From NCBI RefSeq assembly GCF_030408615.1, contig NZ_CP047187.1:1984001-2048000 (forward strand): a stretch of DNA of 64,000 bases. Reading direction: 5' to 3'. Shown piece after piece: positions 34,695 through 47,196 of the stretch. The notes under the pieces were generated by a model. That model worked only from the letters and a program-made list of their open reading frames with translations. It was not told the DNA's origin and made no database searches. Position 1 is the first letter of the stretch; every line of letters starts with the position of its first letter. The DNA is from Corynebacterium bovis DSM 20582 = CIP 54.80. Lineage in GTDB: Bacteria; Actinomycetota; Actinomycetes; Mycobacteriales; Mycobacteriaceae. The position numbers and the translations under genes are program-made.

Positions 34695-35828
34695 TCAGTT
34701 GGCGTCGGTGACGCGCCCGCGGGCGGGCTCGACCTCGTGGAACGGGGAGTCCGGCCCCTCGGCGACGAGGGAGGCGTGGGTCGGCGGGTCGGACGGGACG
34801 TGCGCGGGCCGCCGGGCCTCGAACTCCTTGCGGAGGACGGGCACGACCTCGGTGCCGAGGATCTCGATCTGCTCGAGGACGACGTCGAGCGGCAGGCCCG
34901 CGTGGTCGAGGATGAACAGCTGGCGCTGGTAGTCGCCGACGGCGTCGGCGTAGCCCAGGTAGCGCTCGATGACCTGCTCCGGGGTGCCGACGGTGAGCGG
35001 CGTGAGCTCGGTGAACTCCTCCATCGTGGGGCCGTGGCCGTAGACCGGCGCGTTGTCGAAGTAGGGGCGGAAGAACTTCTTCGCCTTCGCCTCGGTCTCG
35101 TCCATGAAGACCTGCCCGCCGAGGCCGACGATCGCCTGGTCGGCGGAGCCGTGCCCGTAGTGCTCGAAGCGCTGGCGGTAGAGGTTCACCATCTGGGCGG
35201 TGTGCTCGATGTTCCAGAAGATGTGGTTGTGGAAGAAGCCGTCACCGTAGTACGCGGCCTGCTCGGCGATCTCCGGGGAGCGGATGGAGCCGTGCCACAC
35301 GAACGGGGGCGTGTCGTCGAGGGGGCGCGGCGTCGAGGTGAAGTTCTGCAGCGGGGTGCGGAACTCGCCCTTCCAGTTGACGTTCGTCTCGCGCCACAGC
35401 CGGCGGAGGAGGTGGTAGTTCTCGACGGCGAGCGGGATGCCCTTGCGGATGTCCTTGCCGAACCAGGGGTAGACGGGCCCGGTGTTGCCGCGGCCGAGCA
35501 TGAGGTCGAGGCGGCCCTCGGCGAGGTGCTGGGCGTAGGCGTAGTCCTCGGCGATGCGCACGGGGTCGGTCGTCGTGATGAGGGTCGTCGCCGTGGAGAA
35601 GCTGAGGGTCTCGGTGACGGCGGCGAGGTGGGCGAGGAGCACCGGCGGGTTCGCGGGGGCGGCGAACGGCGGGTTGTGGTGCTGGCCGGTCGCGAAGACG
35701 TCGAGCCCCACCTCGTCCGCCTTCTTCGCGATGGCCACCGTGTTCATGATCCGCTCGTGCTCGGTGGGGACGGTCCCGTTGACGGGGTCACGGGTGACGT
35801 CGCCGATGGAGAAGAGTCCGAATTGCAT
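34695..35828 (-). CDS. LLM-class flavin-dependent monooxygenase, CE1758 family
   Basis: 377 aa TIM-barrel enzyme of the bacterial luciferase-like class. It begins MQFGLFSIGDVTRDP; VGLDVFATGQHHNPPFA and LDLMLGRGNTGPVYPWFGKD are typical of the family. It uses reduced FMN from the reductase encoded downstream to oxidise an unknown substrate. ATG at 35828 was chosen because the family starts with this MQFG motif; the frame extends further upstream but lacks support. Confidence 0.88.
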   Translation of the reverse strand: MQFGLFSIGDVTRDPVNGTVPTEHERIMNTVAIAKKADEVGLDVFATGQHHNPPFAAPANPPVLLAHLAAVTETLSFSTATTLITTTDPVRIAEDYAYAQHLAEGRLDLMLGRGNTGPVYPWFGKDIRKGIPLAVENYHLLRRLWRETNVNWKGEFRTPLQNFTSTPRPLDDTPPFVWHGSIRSPEIAEQAAYYGDGFFHNHIFWNIEHTAQMVNLYRQRFEHYGHGSADQAIVGLGGQVFMDETEAKAKKFFRPYFDNAPVYGHGPTMEEFTELTPLTVGTPEQVIERYLGYADAVGDYQRQLFILDHAGLPLDVVLEQIEILGTEVVPVLRKEFEARRPAHVPSDPPTHASLVAEGPDSPFHEVEPARGRVTDAN

Positions 35829-35907
35829 GTCTGCCGCCTTCCACGGTCGGTGGCCGGTCCGCCGGTCCCTCCGGCGGTCGGCCACGCACTGTCTCACGTC
35901 CGGCGCC

Positions 35908-35936
35908 AGTGTGCGCCGCTGTACGTGACATGTCAA
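35908..35936 (-). promoter_or_regulatory. Promoter of the flavin monooxygenase operon with overlapping palindrome
   Basis: TTGACA (35936-35931), 17-bp spacer, CACACT (35913-35908) on the minus strand. TGACATGTCA (35926-35935), a perfect 10-bp palindrome, overlaps the -35, which suggests repressor control. Confidence 0.6.
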
Positions 35937-36056
35937 CTACATTGCCGGCGGTTTTGTTCCCGGTCACCGTCACCGCAGGTCAGATGCACCCACCCGGGCA
36001 CGGGGCGGCACGGTCGGGGGTACGACGCCGCGCCCCCGCGACGCCCGCCCCCGCGC

Positions 36057-36626
36057 TCACGCCCCGTCGTCCCCGGGCTCGGCGTCGGCCCCCACCGCCT
36101 CCGCGATCCGGCGGATGCGGTCGAGGGTCGCCGGGATGCCGGACAGGGCGTCGTCCCGGCGCGACTCCAGCTGGGCCGCCGCGTCGTCACCGTACCGGTC
36201 ACGGAAGAACGCGAAGCCCTCGTCGTTGACGTGCCACGTCTCCGTGAGGCTGCACCCGCTGTCCGTCGCGTCGATCCGGTAGCCCCACGTGACCACGCCC
36301 CCGGCGACGGTCCACACGAACCGCGACGGCCGCTCGACGACGTCGACGCGGGACTCGGTCGTCCACGTGCGGTCACCCTTGCGGTTGACGCCGACGATGA
36401 CGGAGCCGACGGTGGGGCGCCCGTCGTCCCCGGCCGTGCCCTCCCGGAGGGACGCCTCCGCGACCACCGGGCTCCACTCCGGGGTCCGCCGCACGTCGGT
36501 GACGATGTCGAACACGGTCTCCGGCCGGGCGTCGATGTCCACCGACTCCTCCGCCCGGAACCGTTCGGGCGCGAACCCGCTGTCGGGGTGGCCGTCGTGA
36601 CCCGGTGCGCCTGTGACCCCGCTCAT
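36057..36626 (-). CDS. SRPBCC (START-like) family protein
   Basis: 189 aa. ESVDIDARPETVFDIVTDVRRTPEWSP is the start of the helix-grip fold, and SRFVWTVAGGVVTWGYRID and SLTETWHV are later strands. Such proteins bind hydrophobic ligands. It overlaps the aldo/keto reductase stop by ATGA. The ligand is unknown. Confidence 0.8.
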   Translation of the reverse strand: MSGVTGAPGHDGHPDSGFAPERFRAEESVDIDARPETVFDIVTDVRRTPEWSPVVAEASLREGTAGDDGRPTVGSVIVGVNRKGDRTWTTESRVDVVERPSRFVWTVAGGVVTWGYRIDATDSGCSLTETWHVNDEGFAFFRDRYGDDAAAQLESRRDDALSGIPATLDRIRRIAEAVGADAEPGDDGA

Positions 36627-37489
36627 GCGTCACCCACCGGCGTCCCGGCGTTCATCTCGCGGGGGTCGGGCCCGACCCGGCCGTCCTCCCGGTCGAGCGC
36701 GGTGATGCGGTCCATCTCGTCGTCGGTGAGGGTGAAGCCGAAGACGTCGGCGTTCTCCCGCACCCGCTCGGGCCGGCTCGACCGGGGGATGACGATGTTG
36801 CCGAGCTGCAGGTGCCAGCGGATGACCGCCTGGGCGGGCGTGACCCCGTGCTCCCGGGCGATCTCCCCGATGACGGGGTCGTCGAGCACCGCGCCCTTGC
36901 CGAGGGGCGACCACGCCTCCGTGGCGATCCCCCGCCGGGCGTTGTCCGCCCGCTGCTCCGCCTGGGAGAACCCGGGGTGGAGCTCGATCTGGTTGACCGC
37001 CGGCACCTGGCCGAGCGTCTGCTCGAGGTCGTCGAGGACCTCGGGGTAGAAGTTGCACACGCCGATCGACTGCACGCGGCCGAGGCCCTGGAGGGTCGTC
37101 AGCGCCCGGTAGGCGTCGATGTACCGGTCGTAGGCCGGGCACGGCCAGTGGAGCAGGTAGAGGTCGACGTACTCCAGGCCGAGGCGGTCGAGGGACGCCT
37201 GGAAGGCCGCGCAGCCCTCGTCGAGCCCCTGGTCCGCGTTCCACAGCTTCGTCGTGATGAAGAGGTCCTCGCGCCGGACGTCCCCGGCGGCGACGGCGTC
37301 GGCGACCGCGCGGCCGACGGCGGCCTCGTTGCCGTACACCGCGGCGGTGTCGATGTGGCGGTAGCCGGCCTCGACGGCGGCGCGGGTCGAGGCGTAGGTG
37401 GCGTCGTCGTCGAGCTGCCAGACCCCGAGTCCGAGCACCGGTACCGGTGTTCCGTCGTTGAGCGTGATGGTGTCGCTGATGGAGTCCAT
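36623..37489 (-). CDS. Aldo/keto reductase (2,5-diketogluconate reductase-like)
   Basis: 288 aa NADPH-dependent carbonyl reductase. The signature GYRHIDTAAVYGNEAAVG holds the catalytic Asp and Tyr, TTKLWNADQG the Lys and LYLLHWPCP the His; IPRSSRPERVRENADVF binds the cofactor phosphate. ATG at 37489. Immediately upstream of the SRPBCC gene in a two-gene unit. Substrate not deducible. Confidence 0.9.
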   Translation of the reverse strand: MDSISDTITLNDGTPVPVLGLGVWQLDDDATYASTRAAVEAGYRHIDTAAVYGNEAAVGRAVADAVAAGDVRREDLFITTKLWNADQGLDEGCAAFQASLDRLGLEYVDLYLLHWPCPAYDRYIDAYRALTTLQGLGRVQSIGVCNFYPEVLDDLEQTLGQVPAVNQIELHPGFSQAEQRADNARRGIATEAWSPLGKGAVLDDPVIGEIAREHGVTPAQAVIRWHLQLGNIVIPRSSRPERVRENADVFGFTLTDDEMDRITALDREDGRVGPDPREMNAGTPVGDA

Positions 37490-37543
37490 ACGTCCATTAA
37501 ACCCACGTGCCGCCGGATGTGCACCACCCCCCGGACAGACGAC

Positions 37544-37578
37544 GACCCCGTCCCACCCTCCGAGGGTGGGACGGGGTC
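37544..37578 (-). terminator. Terminator hairpin downstream of the FKBP gene
   Basis: Arms GACCCCGTCCCACCCTC and GAGGGTGGGACGGGGTC are perfect complements. It lies 40 bp after the FKBP stop and upstream of the aldo/keto reductase. No T-run. Confidence 0.8.
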
Positions 37579-37617
37579 GCGCGGGCCGCTGCGTCCCGGG
37601 TGCGTCCCGGGGGCGCG

Positions 37618-37977
37618 CTAGCGGGCGTCGATGAGGTCGATGATGAAGACCAGGGTGCGCCCGGCCAGCGGGTGGCCGCCGCCGGCGGCGCCGTAGGCCT
37701 TCTCCGGCGGGATGACCAGCTTGCGGCGTCCGCCGACCTTCATGCCGGGGATGCCCTCCTGCCAGCCCTCGATGAGTCCGTTGAGGGGGAACTCGATGGT
37801 GTCGCCACGGTCCCAGGAGGAGTCGAACTCCTCGCCGGTCTCGTAGTCGACCCCCACGTAGTGGACCTCGACCATGCCGCCGGCGACGGCCTCCGCGCCG
37901 TCACCGACGGTGATGTCGTCGATCACCAGGTCGGTCGGTGCAGGGCCTGCCTGGACGTCGATCTGCGGCTTACTCAC
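37618..37977 (-). CDS. fkpA: FKBP-type peptidyl-prolyl cis-trans isomerase
   Basis: 119 aa cytoplasmic proline isomerase. Conserved pocket residues appear in VEVHYVGVDYETGEEFDSSWDRG, LIEGWQEGIPGMKVGGRRKLVIPPEKAYG and HPLAGRTLVFIIDL. No signal peptide. It lies 58 bp downstream of gltA on the same strand, an arrangement shared with other corynebacteria, and probably uses the gltA promoter. Confidence 0.93.
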   Translation of the reverse strand: MSKPQIDVQAGPAPTDLVIDDITVGDGAEAVAGGMVEVHYVGVDYETGEEFDSSWDRGDTIEFPLNGLIEGWQEGIPGMKVGGRRKLVIPPEKAYGAAGGGHPLAGRTLVFIIDLIDAR

Positions 37978-38035
37978 TGGGGCGTTCTCCTTCGCTCGTC
38001 GGGGATCTGTCTCGTCAGGTCGGCGTGGGTCGTCC

Positions 38036-41037
<3,002 letters not shown>

Positions 41038-41213
41038 GGGCCGACCCTATCGGGAAGGCTGTACCACTTCCAGACCGCCCCGTCCCCCGCCCGCCGACGG
41101 CGACGTGCCGTCACTTTCGCTAAGGTTGTCCCAGACTGTCCCACCTGTCACGGCGACACCGTCGACCCCACCGGCGGACCGTCACCCACGTACCCGACCC
41201 CAGGAGGCGCACG

Positions 41214-42302
41214 ATGCAGGAGCTCAGGCTCGTCACGGACGGCAGCGACCCGTCGTCGCTCCTCCTGCGCCCGGCGGACACCGACGGCACCGACGGGACC
41301 GACGGGGACACCACCCCGGCGGCCGAGTTCTGGCTGCCCGTGACCGACGAGCTGCGGGACCTCCTCGGCGTCCGCCCGGCCGCCGGCACCGCCACCGACG
41401 GCACCGCCGACGGCGCGGCGTCCGCCACGGACCCCGCCGGCACCGCGACCCCGGTCGCGCAGCCCGCCGCGGACGCCGTCCCGGCCGGCGGCACGGGCAA
41501 GGACGCCCGGCACTTCGCGTCCGGCCGCCGCCACGTCGACCAGCAGCGCAGCCCCCGGCTGCGGCTGAGCCCGAAGGACATCCAGGGACGGATCCGCCAC
41601 GGCGAGTCGGTGGCGGACATCGTCGGGGACACCGGCATGGACCCGTCGCGGGTCGAGCCGTACGCCCACCCGATCCTCCTCGAGCGGGAGCGCATCGCCA
41701 CCCTCGCCCACGACGCCCACCCGGTCCGCTCCGACGGGCCGGCGGAGCACACGCTGTGGGAGGTCCTCGCGACCGCGCTCGCGGCGCGCGGCGACAGCGT
41801 GCGCGACGCCGAGTGGGACGCCCACCAGGACTTCTCCGGCCAGTGGGTCGTCACGGTCGCGTGGGGCCGGGGCGGGTCGGCCCTCGAGGCGGAGTTCACC
41901 TACGAACCGCAGCGGCAGGGCCCGTCGACGGCGGTCCCGCGGAACAGCGTCGCCACCGACATCATCGACCCGCGCTTCGAGCGCCCCGTGCGCAGCGTCG
42001 CGGCGGTGACCCCCCTGTCCGGCGACCGCCCGGCGCCGCTCCACGGCGACGACGCGGAGTTCGACTACCCGCCGCGCCGCGAGGGCACCGCCCACCCGGC
42101 GGGCCGCGCGCACCTCACGGACGCCTCGGACCCGGACACCGACGCGGACGCGGACGCCGGTGCCGACGACCCGGACGGGCTGCTCCGGCACCCGGACGGG
42201 GACGCGGACGAGGGCGCGCACCGCCGTCGCCGCAAGGCCGTCACCCCGCACTGGGAGGACGTGCTGCTCGGTGTGAGGACCACCCCGAAGAAGAAGAGGT
42301 GA
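41214..42302 (+). CDS. sepH: Septation protein SepH (DUF3071)
   Basis: 362 aa FtsZ-binding cell-division protein of actinobacteria. MQELRLVTDG and EFWLPVTDELRDLLG form the N-terminal conserved part, interrupted by an Asp/Thr-rich insertion. LRLSPKDIQGRIRHGESVADIVGDTGMDPSRVEPY is the helix-turn-helix that contacts FtsZ, followed by AHPILLERERIATLA. The C-terminal part is acidic and disordered. AGGAGG before the ATG. Confidence 0.88.
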   Translation: MQELRLVTDGSDPSSLLLRPADTDGTDGTDGDTTPAAEFWLPVTDELRDLLGVRPAAGTATDGTADGAASATDPAGTATPVAQPAADAVPAGGTGKDARHFASGRRHVDQQRSPRLRLSPKDIQGRIRHGESVADIVGDTGMDPSRVEPYAHPILLERERIATLAHDAHPVRSDGPAEHTLWEVLATALAARGDSVRDAEWDAHQDFSGQWVVTVAWGRGGSALEAEFTYEPQRQGPSTAVPRNSVATDIIDPRFERPVRSVAAVTPLSGDRPAPLHGDDAEFDYPPRREGTAHPAGRAHLTDASDPDTDADADAGADDPDGLLRHPDGDADEGAHRRRRKAVTPHWEDVLLGVRTTPKKKR

Positions 42303-42309
42303 CCGACCG

Positions 42310-43146
42310 GTGCACAGTGTCGTGACCCTGTGGTTCGTCACGGCGGCGGACCCGCGGGCCGTCCTCGCGGCGGAACCCCGCGCCGACCGCGGGTTCGCCC
42401 GCAAGTACCTCGCCCAGCTCAACCCCGCGTGGCCGTTGACGCACATCGGGGACTTCGACATGAACCGGTCCGCCGACCCGGGCCGGGACGAGTTCTACAT
42501 CGGCGGGTACGAGGGGCTCGCGGTCGTCCGCACGGCCACGGAGCTCACCCGTCTCTCGGAGGTTCCCGACGCCGTCCGCCGCCTCATCGGGGCCGCGGAC
42601 GTCTACGCGACGCTCACGCGGCCGGACGGGCTCGGCGGGATCGCCCACTGGGCGGGCGGTGACCTGCGGCGGAGCTTCTGCGCGACGCGGGAGACCGTGT
42701 TCGAGGACATCGGCCTGCCCCACCCCGCGGAGGCGCCGTTCTGGGAGGGCACGACGGAGGCGACGGGCATCCAGCTGCCGTTCATCCCGACGGAGCTCGC
42801 CGCCGCGGTCGCCCGCGCGTGGCTGGGCTTCTCCGTCTCCCCGGACGACGTCGACATCCCGGTGTCGGCCTTCGCGGTCGACGGCCGGCCCACCCCCCGG
42901 ACGGGCCCGCACCCCGCGCCGCGCGCTGCCGCCGACACCGGCACAGACGCCGACGCCGACACCCCCGTCTACGACGACTACGCCGCCGCCGCGCCGCGGC
43001 CCTCGGAGTCGACGGCCCAGCTGCTGCGCGCCGCCGCGCGCTCGGTCGGCCGGGGTGTCCGCCTCGGCGCGCGGGGGGCGCAGGCGCTGTCCCACCGCGT
43101 CGGCGACGAGGTCCGCCGCCGCGCCCGGAACACCGGCCGTCGCTGA
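42310..43146 (+). CDS. Conserved actinobacterial protein, DUF6928-like
   Basis: 278 aa, 7 bp after sepH on the same strand. It begins HSVVTLWFVTAADPRAVLAAEP; the pattern of W-F then a pairwise D-F and FYIGGYEGLAVV resembles the DUF6928 group. The last 100 residues are low complexity. No catalytic motif. The family call is tentative; coupling to sepH is clear. Confidence 0.6.
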   Translation: MHSVVTLWFVTAADPRAVLAAEPRADRGFARKYLAQLNPAWPLTHIGDFDMNRSADPGRDEFYIGGYEGLAVVRTATELTRLSEVPDAVRRLIGAADVYATLTRPDGLGGIAHWAGGDLRRSFCATRETVFEDIGLPHPAEAPFWEGTTEATGIQLPFIPTELAAAVARAWLGFSVSPDDVDIPVSAFAVDGRPTPRTGPHPAPRAAADTGTDADADTPVYDDYAAAAPRPSESTAQLLRAAARSVGRGVRLGARGAQALSHRVGDEVRRRARNTGRR

Positions 43147-43177
43147 CGGCCCCTCCCCCGGCGCGGCCCGGCCGGGC

Positions 43178-44038
43178 TCAGTCCCGCCGGGCCGCCGCGT
43201 AGAACCCCACGGCCGCCGCCGTCGCGACGTTGAGGGAGTCCGTGCCCGGGGCCATGGGGATCGTCGCCCGCACGTCCGCGGCGCGCATCGCGTGCTCGGT
43301 GAGACCGGGCCCCTCCGCGCCGACCATGACGGCGATGCGCCGCGGCCGCCCCGCGGCCCGCGCGGCCTCGGTCGCGTCACGCACGGCGTCGTCGAGCGTC
43401 CGGTCCCCGTCGGGCGTCATCGCGAGGACGGTGAACCCCCGCTCCCGGAGCCGGTCGAGGCCGCGCTGCCACGTCGTCGGCCGCCCGCCGAGGTGCGCGA
43501 ACGGCACCCGCAGCACGTGCCCCATGGAGACGCGGACGACGCGCCGGTACAGCGGGTCGGCGCACCCCGCGCCGAAGACCACCGCGGCGACACCGAGCCC
43601 GGCGGCGTTGCGGAACAGGGAGCCGATGTTCTCGTGGTCGCCGACGCCCTCGAGGACGGCGACGGTGCACTCCTCGGGCAGGTCGTCGAGGACGGCGTCG
43701 ACGTCGGGCTCCGGCACGCGGTCCGCGGCGGCGACGAGCCCCCGGTGCATGTCGAACCCGGCGACGGCGGCGAGCGTCGCCCGGGTCACCTCGTAGGTGG
43801 GCACGGTGTCGCTGAACCCCGGGAGCGCGGCGTCGAGCTCCTCCAACCGCGACCGGAAGCCGACGACGCACCGGACGGGGAACCGGCTCTCCAGCAGCCG
43901 CGGGACGACGAGCTTCCCCTCGGCGACGACGAGCCCCTTCCCGCCGGGCAGGTCGGGGCGGGAGTCGGAGGAGTTGAGGTCGCGGACGTCGTCGACGCGG
44001 GGGTCGGCGGGGTCGGTGACGGTCGGCCACGGGCTCAT
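43178..44038 (-). CDS. TrmH/SpoU-family RNA 2'-O-methyltransferase
   Basis: 286 aa. SPOUT motifs 1-3 are visible: LEGVGDHENIGSLFRNAAGLG (Asn and Arg of motif 1), VMVGAEGPGL, and IPMAPGTDSLNVATAAAVGFY. An N-terminal RNA-binding domain (VAEGKLVVPRLLES) precedes them. The ATG overlaps the permease stop (ATGA). Target (tRNA or rRNA) unknown. Confidence 0.9.
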   Translation of the reverse strand: MSPWPTVTDPADPRVDDVRDLNSSDSRPDLPGGKGLVVAEGKLVVPRLLESRFPVRCVVGFRSRLEELDAALPGFSDTVPTYEVTRATLAAVAGFDMHRGLVAAADRVPEPDVDAVLDDLPEECTVAVLEGVGDHENIGSLFRNAAGLGVAAVVFGAGCADPLYRRVVRVSMGHVLRVPFAHLGGRPTTWQRGLDRLRERGFTVLAMTPDGDRTLDDAVRDATEAARAAGRPRRIAVMVGAEGPGLTEHAMRAADVRATIPMAPGTDSLNVATAAAVGFYAAARRD

Positions 44039-45498
44039 GAGCGCACCGCCCCCATGATCGGGTCGACGGCGAAGTAGACGACGAACAGCGCGGCGACGAC
44101 GTAGAGCAGCGGGTGCACCGACCGGCCGCGCCCGAGGGCGACGGCGACGACGACGTGCGTGATGAACCCGACGCCGATGCCGTTGGCGATGGAGTACGTG
44201 AACGGCATGACGACGATCGTGAGGAACGCCGGCAGCGCCGTCCCCGGGTCGCGGAAGTCGATGTCCGCCACCTGGGCCATCATGAGCGACCCGACGACGA
44301 CGAGCACCGGCGCGGCCGCCTCGATCGGCACGACCTCGTAGAGCGGGGTGAGGAACATCGCCAGGAGGAACAGCACGCCGGTGACGACGTTCGCGAGGCC
44401 CGTGCGGGCGCCGTCGCCGATCCCGGCGGCGGAGTCGACGAAGACGGTGTTCGACGACGACGAGACCGCCCCGCCGACGACCGCCCCCGCGCCCTCGACG
44501 ACGAGGGCGGTGCGCAGCCCGGGCAGCTCCCCCCGCTCGTCCATGACCCGCGCCTGCCGGCCGAGGGCGGTCATCGTGCCCATCGCGTCGAAGAAGTTCG
44601 CGAGCACGAGGGTGAAGACGAGCAGCGCGGCGGACAGCGCGCCGAGGTGCGTCACCGCGCCGACGAGGTCGACGGCCCCGACGAGGCTGAGGTCCGGCAC
44701 GCCGCCGAGGGAGTCCGGCAGACCGGGGACGGAGAGGTTCCACCCGCCCGGCCGGGCCTCGCCGTCGACGACCGACGGCCCCGCGTGCGTGAGGGCCTCG
44801 ACGACGACGGCGAGGACCGTCGTCGCGACGATGCCGATGAACAGCCCGGCCCGGACCTTCCGGGCGACGAGGACACCGCAGATGAGCAGGCCGAGGGCGA
44901 AGACGACGGTCGGCCACGAGGTGATCGAGCCGTCCGTGCCGAGGGCGACGGGGACGGTCGTGTGCGCGGCATCCGGGACGCGGCGGACGAACCCGGCGTC
45001 GACGAGCCCGATCATCGCGATGAACAGGCCGATACCGACGCCGATGGCGGACTTCAGCGAGTCCGGGATCGAGGAGAAGACCGCCTCCCGGAACCCGGTG
45101 AGGGCGAGGACGACGATGACGACACCGTCGATGACGACGAGCCCCATCGCCTCCGCCCACGTCAGCCCCTCCCCCGCGACGAGGGTGACGGCGACGAGGC
45201 TGTTGATCCCGAGGCCGGTGGCGATGCCGAACGGCAGTCGGGCGACGACGCCGAACAGGACCGTCATGACCCCGGCGGCGAGCGCGGTGACGGCGGCGAC
45301 CCGCGACGTGCCGAGGACCTCCCCGGTCCGGTCGGCCGTCGTCCCGAGGATGAGGGGGTTGAGCACGACGATGTACGCCATGGCGAAGAACGTCACCACC
45401 CCGCCGCGCACCTCCGTGGCGACCGTCGAGCCCCGCTCCGTGATCCTGAACCACCGGTCGAGCACCCCGGGCCCGCCGGTCGTCACCGCACCGTCCAT
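44035..45498 (-). CDS. NCS2/AzgA-type purine permease
   Basis: 487 aa with about 13 membrane helices. RITERGSTVATEVRGGVVTFFAMAYIVVLNP is the typical start of the hypoxanthine/guanine (AzgA) subgroup, and SSSNTVFVDSAAGIGDGARTGLANV is the conserved region near helix 3. ATG at 45498; a GTG about 24 codons upstream (VRYRDGPDD) would add an acidic tail. It shares a transcript with the methyltransferase. Confidence 0.88.
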   Translation of the reverse strand: MDGAVTTGGPGVLDRWFRITERGSTVATEVRGGVVTFFAMAYIVVLNPLILGTTADRTGEVLGTSRVAAVTALAAGVMTVLFGVVARLPFGIATGLGINSLVAVTLVAGEGLTWAEAMGLVVIDGVVIVVLALTGFREAVFSSIPDSLKSAIGVGIGLFIAMIGLVDAGFVRRVPDAAHTTVPVALGTDGSITSWPTVVFALGLLICGVLVARKVRAGLFIGIVATTVLAVVVEALTHAGPSVVDGEARPGGWNLSVPGLPDSLGGVPDLSLVGAVDLVGAVTHLGALSAALLVFTLVLANFFDAMGTMTALGRQARVMDERGELPGLRTALVVEGAGAVVGGAVSSSSNTVFVDSAAGIGDGARTGLANVVTGVLFLLAMFLTPLYEVVPIEAAAPVLVVVGSLMMAQVADIDFRDPGTALPAFLTIVVMPFTYSIANGIGVGFITHVVVAVALGRGRSVHPLLYVVAALFVVYFAVDPIMGAVRS

Positions 45499-45631
45499 GT
45501 CGTCCACGCCCTCCGTGTCCTCAGTGTTCTCCGGGCCCTCCGGGTCGTCCGGGCCGTCCCGGTACCGCACCAAGATTCCCACCCCCCGCCCCGACGCACA
45601 AACCCGTCCCCGGACCGGGCAGGATGGGGTC

Positions 45632-46423
45632 ATGGACAGTCCCCCGCGCCCCGCCCGCCGCGCCGTCACCGCCGCGACCGCCACGGTGGTCCTCGGCGCC
45701 GTCCTCGCCGCGTGCGGGACCGCGCCGCCGCCCCCGTCGACGGTGCCGACCCCCCGGGTGGAGGTCGTCGCCACCCACCCCTTCGACCCGACGAGCTTCA
45801 CCCAGGGTCTCGACGTCGCCCCCGACGGGTCCGTCGTCGTCGGCACGGGGCTCACCGGGCGCTCCCGGATCTACCGGACGACCCCCGACGGCCGGCAGTC
45901 GGACAGCCGGCCGCTGGACCCGGGGCTCTTCGGCGAGGGCGTCGCCGTCGCCGGGGACACCGTGTGGCAGCTGACGTGGACCGACGGCACGGCGATCCGC
46001 CGGGACGCCCGGACGCTCGCGGAGACGGGCCGGGTCCCCTACGACGGGGAGGGCTGGGGGCTGTGTTTCGACGGCCGCCGCCTCATCATGTCGGACGGCT
46101 CGGCGGACCTGACCTTCCGGGACCCCGCGACGTTCGCCGAGACCGGCCGGGTGACGGTCCGCCGCGACGGCGAGCCGGTCCGCCGGCTCAACGAGCTCGA
46201 CTGCGCGGAGGACGGGACGGTGCTCGCGAACGTGTGGCAGACGGACACGATCGAGCGCATCGCCCCCGACACGGGCGAGGTCACCGCGGAGATCACCGCC
46301 GACCTCCCCCGGCCCGCGGACGCGGACGTCCTCAACGGCATCGCCCACATCCCCGGCACGGACCGGATGTACCTCACGGGCAAGCTCTGGGACACGCTGT
46401 ACGAGGTGCGCGTCACCCCGTGA
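45632..46423 (+). CDS. Glutaminyl-peptide cyclotransferase (lipoprotein)
   Basis: 263 aa. Lipobox VLAAC near residue 27, then a beta-propeller of the plant/bacterial QC type (THPFDPTSFTQGLDVAPDG, GEGWGLCFDGRRLIMSDGS, RLNELDCAEDGTVLANVWQTDTI, DVLNGIAH). It converts N-terminal Gln to pyroglutamate on exported proteins or peptides. A CAGGAT hexamer 6 bases before the ATG suggests a leaderless start. Confidence 0.88.
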   Translation: MDSPPRPARRAVTAATATVVLGAVLAACGTAPPPPSTVPTPRVEVVATHPFDPTSFTQGLDVAPDGSVVVGTGLTGRSRIYRTTPDGRQSDSRPLDPGLFGEGVAVAGDTVWQLTWTDGTAIRRDARTLAETGRVPYDGEGWGLCFDGRRLIMSDGSADLTFRDPATFAETGRVTVRRDGEPVRRLNELDCAEDGTVLANVWQTDTIERIAPDTGEVTAEITADLPRPADADVLNGIAHIPGTDRMYLTGKLWDTLYEVRVTP

Positions 46424-46529
46424 CCGACCCCGCGGGACGGTGGTGCCGGTGGGGTCGCCGGGCACGGGTGGGTACAGTGTGGTCGAGCACGCGCCCCGGG
46501 CAGGGGCGTCCCCCACACGAAGGACGGAC

Positions 46530-47168
46530 ATGGTTTCAGCAGGCTCCGAGGACCAGCGCGACGACGTGACCGGCGACCGGGCCGGGGACCCAGCCGGGGC
46601 GGCACCGGCGACGTCGCGGAAACAGCGGCGGCGGAAGGCCCAGCGCCGGCAGCTGCGGGTCATGGCGGTCATCGCGGTGCTCGTCGTCGTGGTGGTCGTC
46701 GGCGCGATCGGTTTCCAGCGCTGGTGGGACTCCCGCCCGGGCACGCCGCCCCGGGACCTCCGGGTCACCGCGACGGTCGGCGGCGAGTCCCGGGACATCG
46801 CCCCGTACTCCGCCTGCCCGCTCGACGACGCGGACTGCCACGGGGACGCCCCGGCCCGCATCCCCCTCGGCCCGGACGACTCGGCGACGCTGTCGATCCC
46901 CGGGGAGGTCTCCGACCACGACTGGTCGATGCTGACGATCTACGACGACCCGGCGGCGAACCGGGAGCAGTACTTCACGGCGGACCAGACGGACTCCGTC
47001 ACCGTCGCCGGCCGGGCGGACTCGGCGAAGGCCGACAGCCCGCGGCTGACCGTCGTCGAGATCCACTCCCTCGTCGTCGGCACGGACGACGCCGGCGAGG
47101 AGACCCCGTACGCCGTCGTCTGGTCGATCGCCCCGGAGGACGTCCCGGTCAGCGCGGACGCCTCCTGA
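46530..47168 (+). CDS. DUF2771-type membrane-anchored protein
   Basis: 212 aa. Basic N-terminus (SRKQRRRKAQRRQLR), one TM helix near residues 45-63, and an outside domain with a cysteine pair (SACPLDDADCHG). The layout fits corynebacterial DUF2771 proteins. Function unknown. AAGGA before the ATG; follows the cyclotransferase. Confidence 0.7.
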   Translation: MVSAGSEDQRDDVTGDRAGDPAGAAPATSRKQRRRKAQRRQLRVMAVIAVLVVVVVVGAIGFQRWWDSRPGTPPRDLRVTATVGGESRDIAPYSACPLDDADCHGDAPARIPLGPDDSATLSIPGEVSDHDWSMLTIYDDPAANREQYFTADQTDSVTVAGRADSAKADSPRLTVVEIHSLVVGTDDAGEETPYAVVWSIAPEDVPVSADAS

Positions 47169-47196
47169 CCGCCGGGCCCGACCGCCGGGCCCGACC

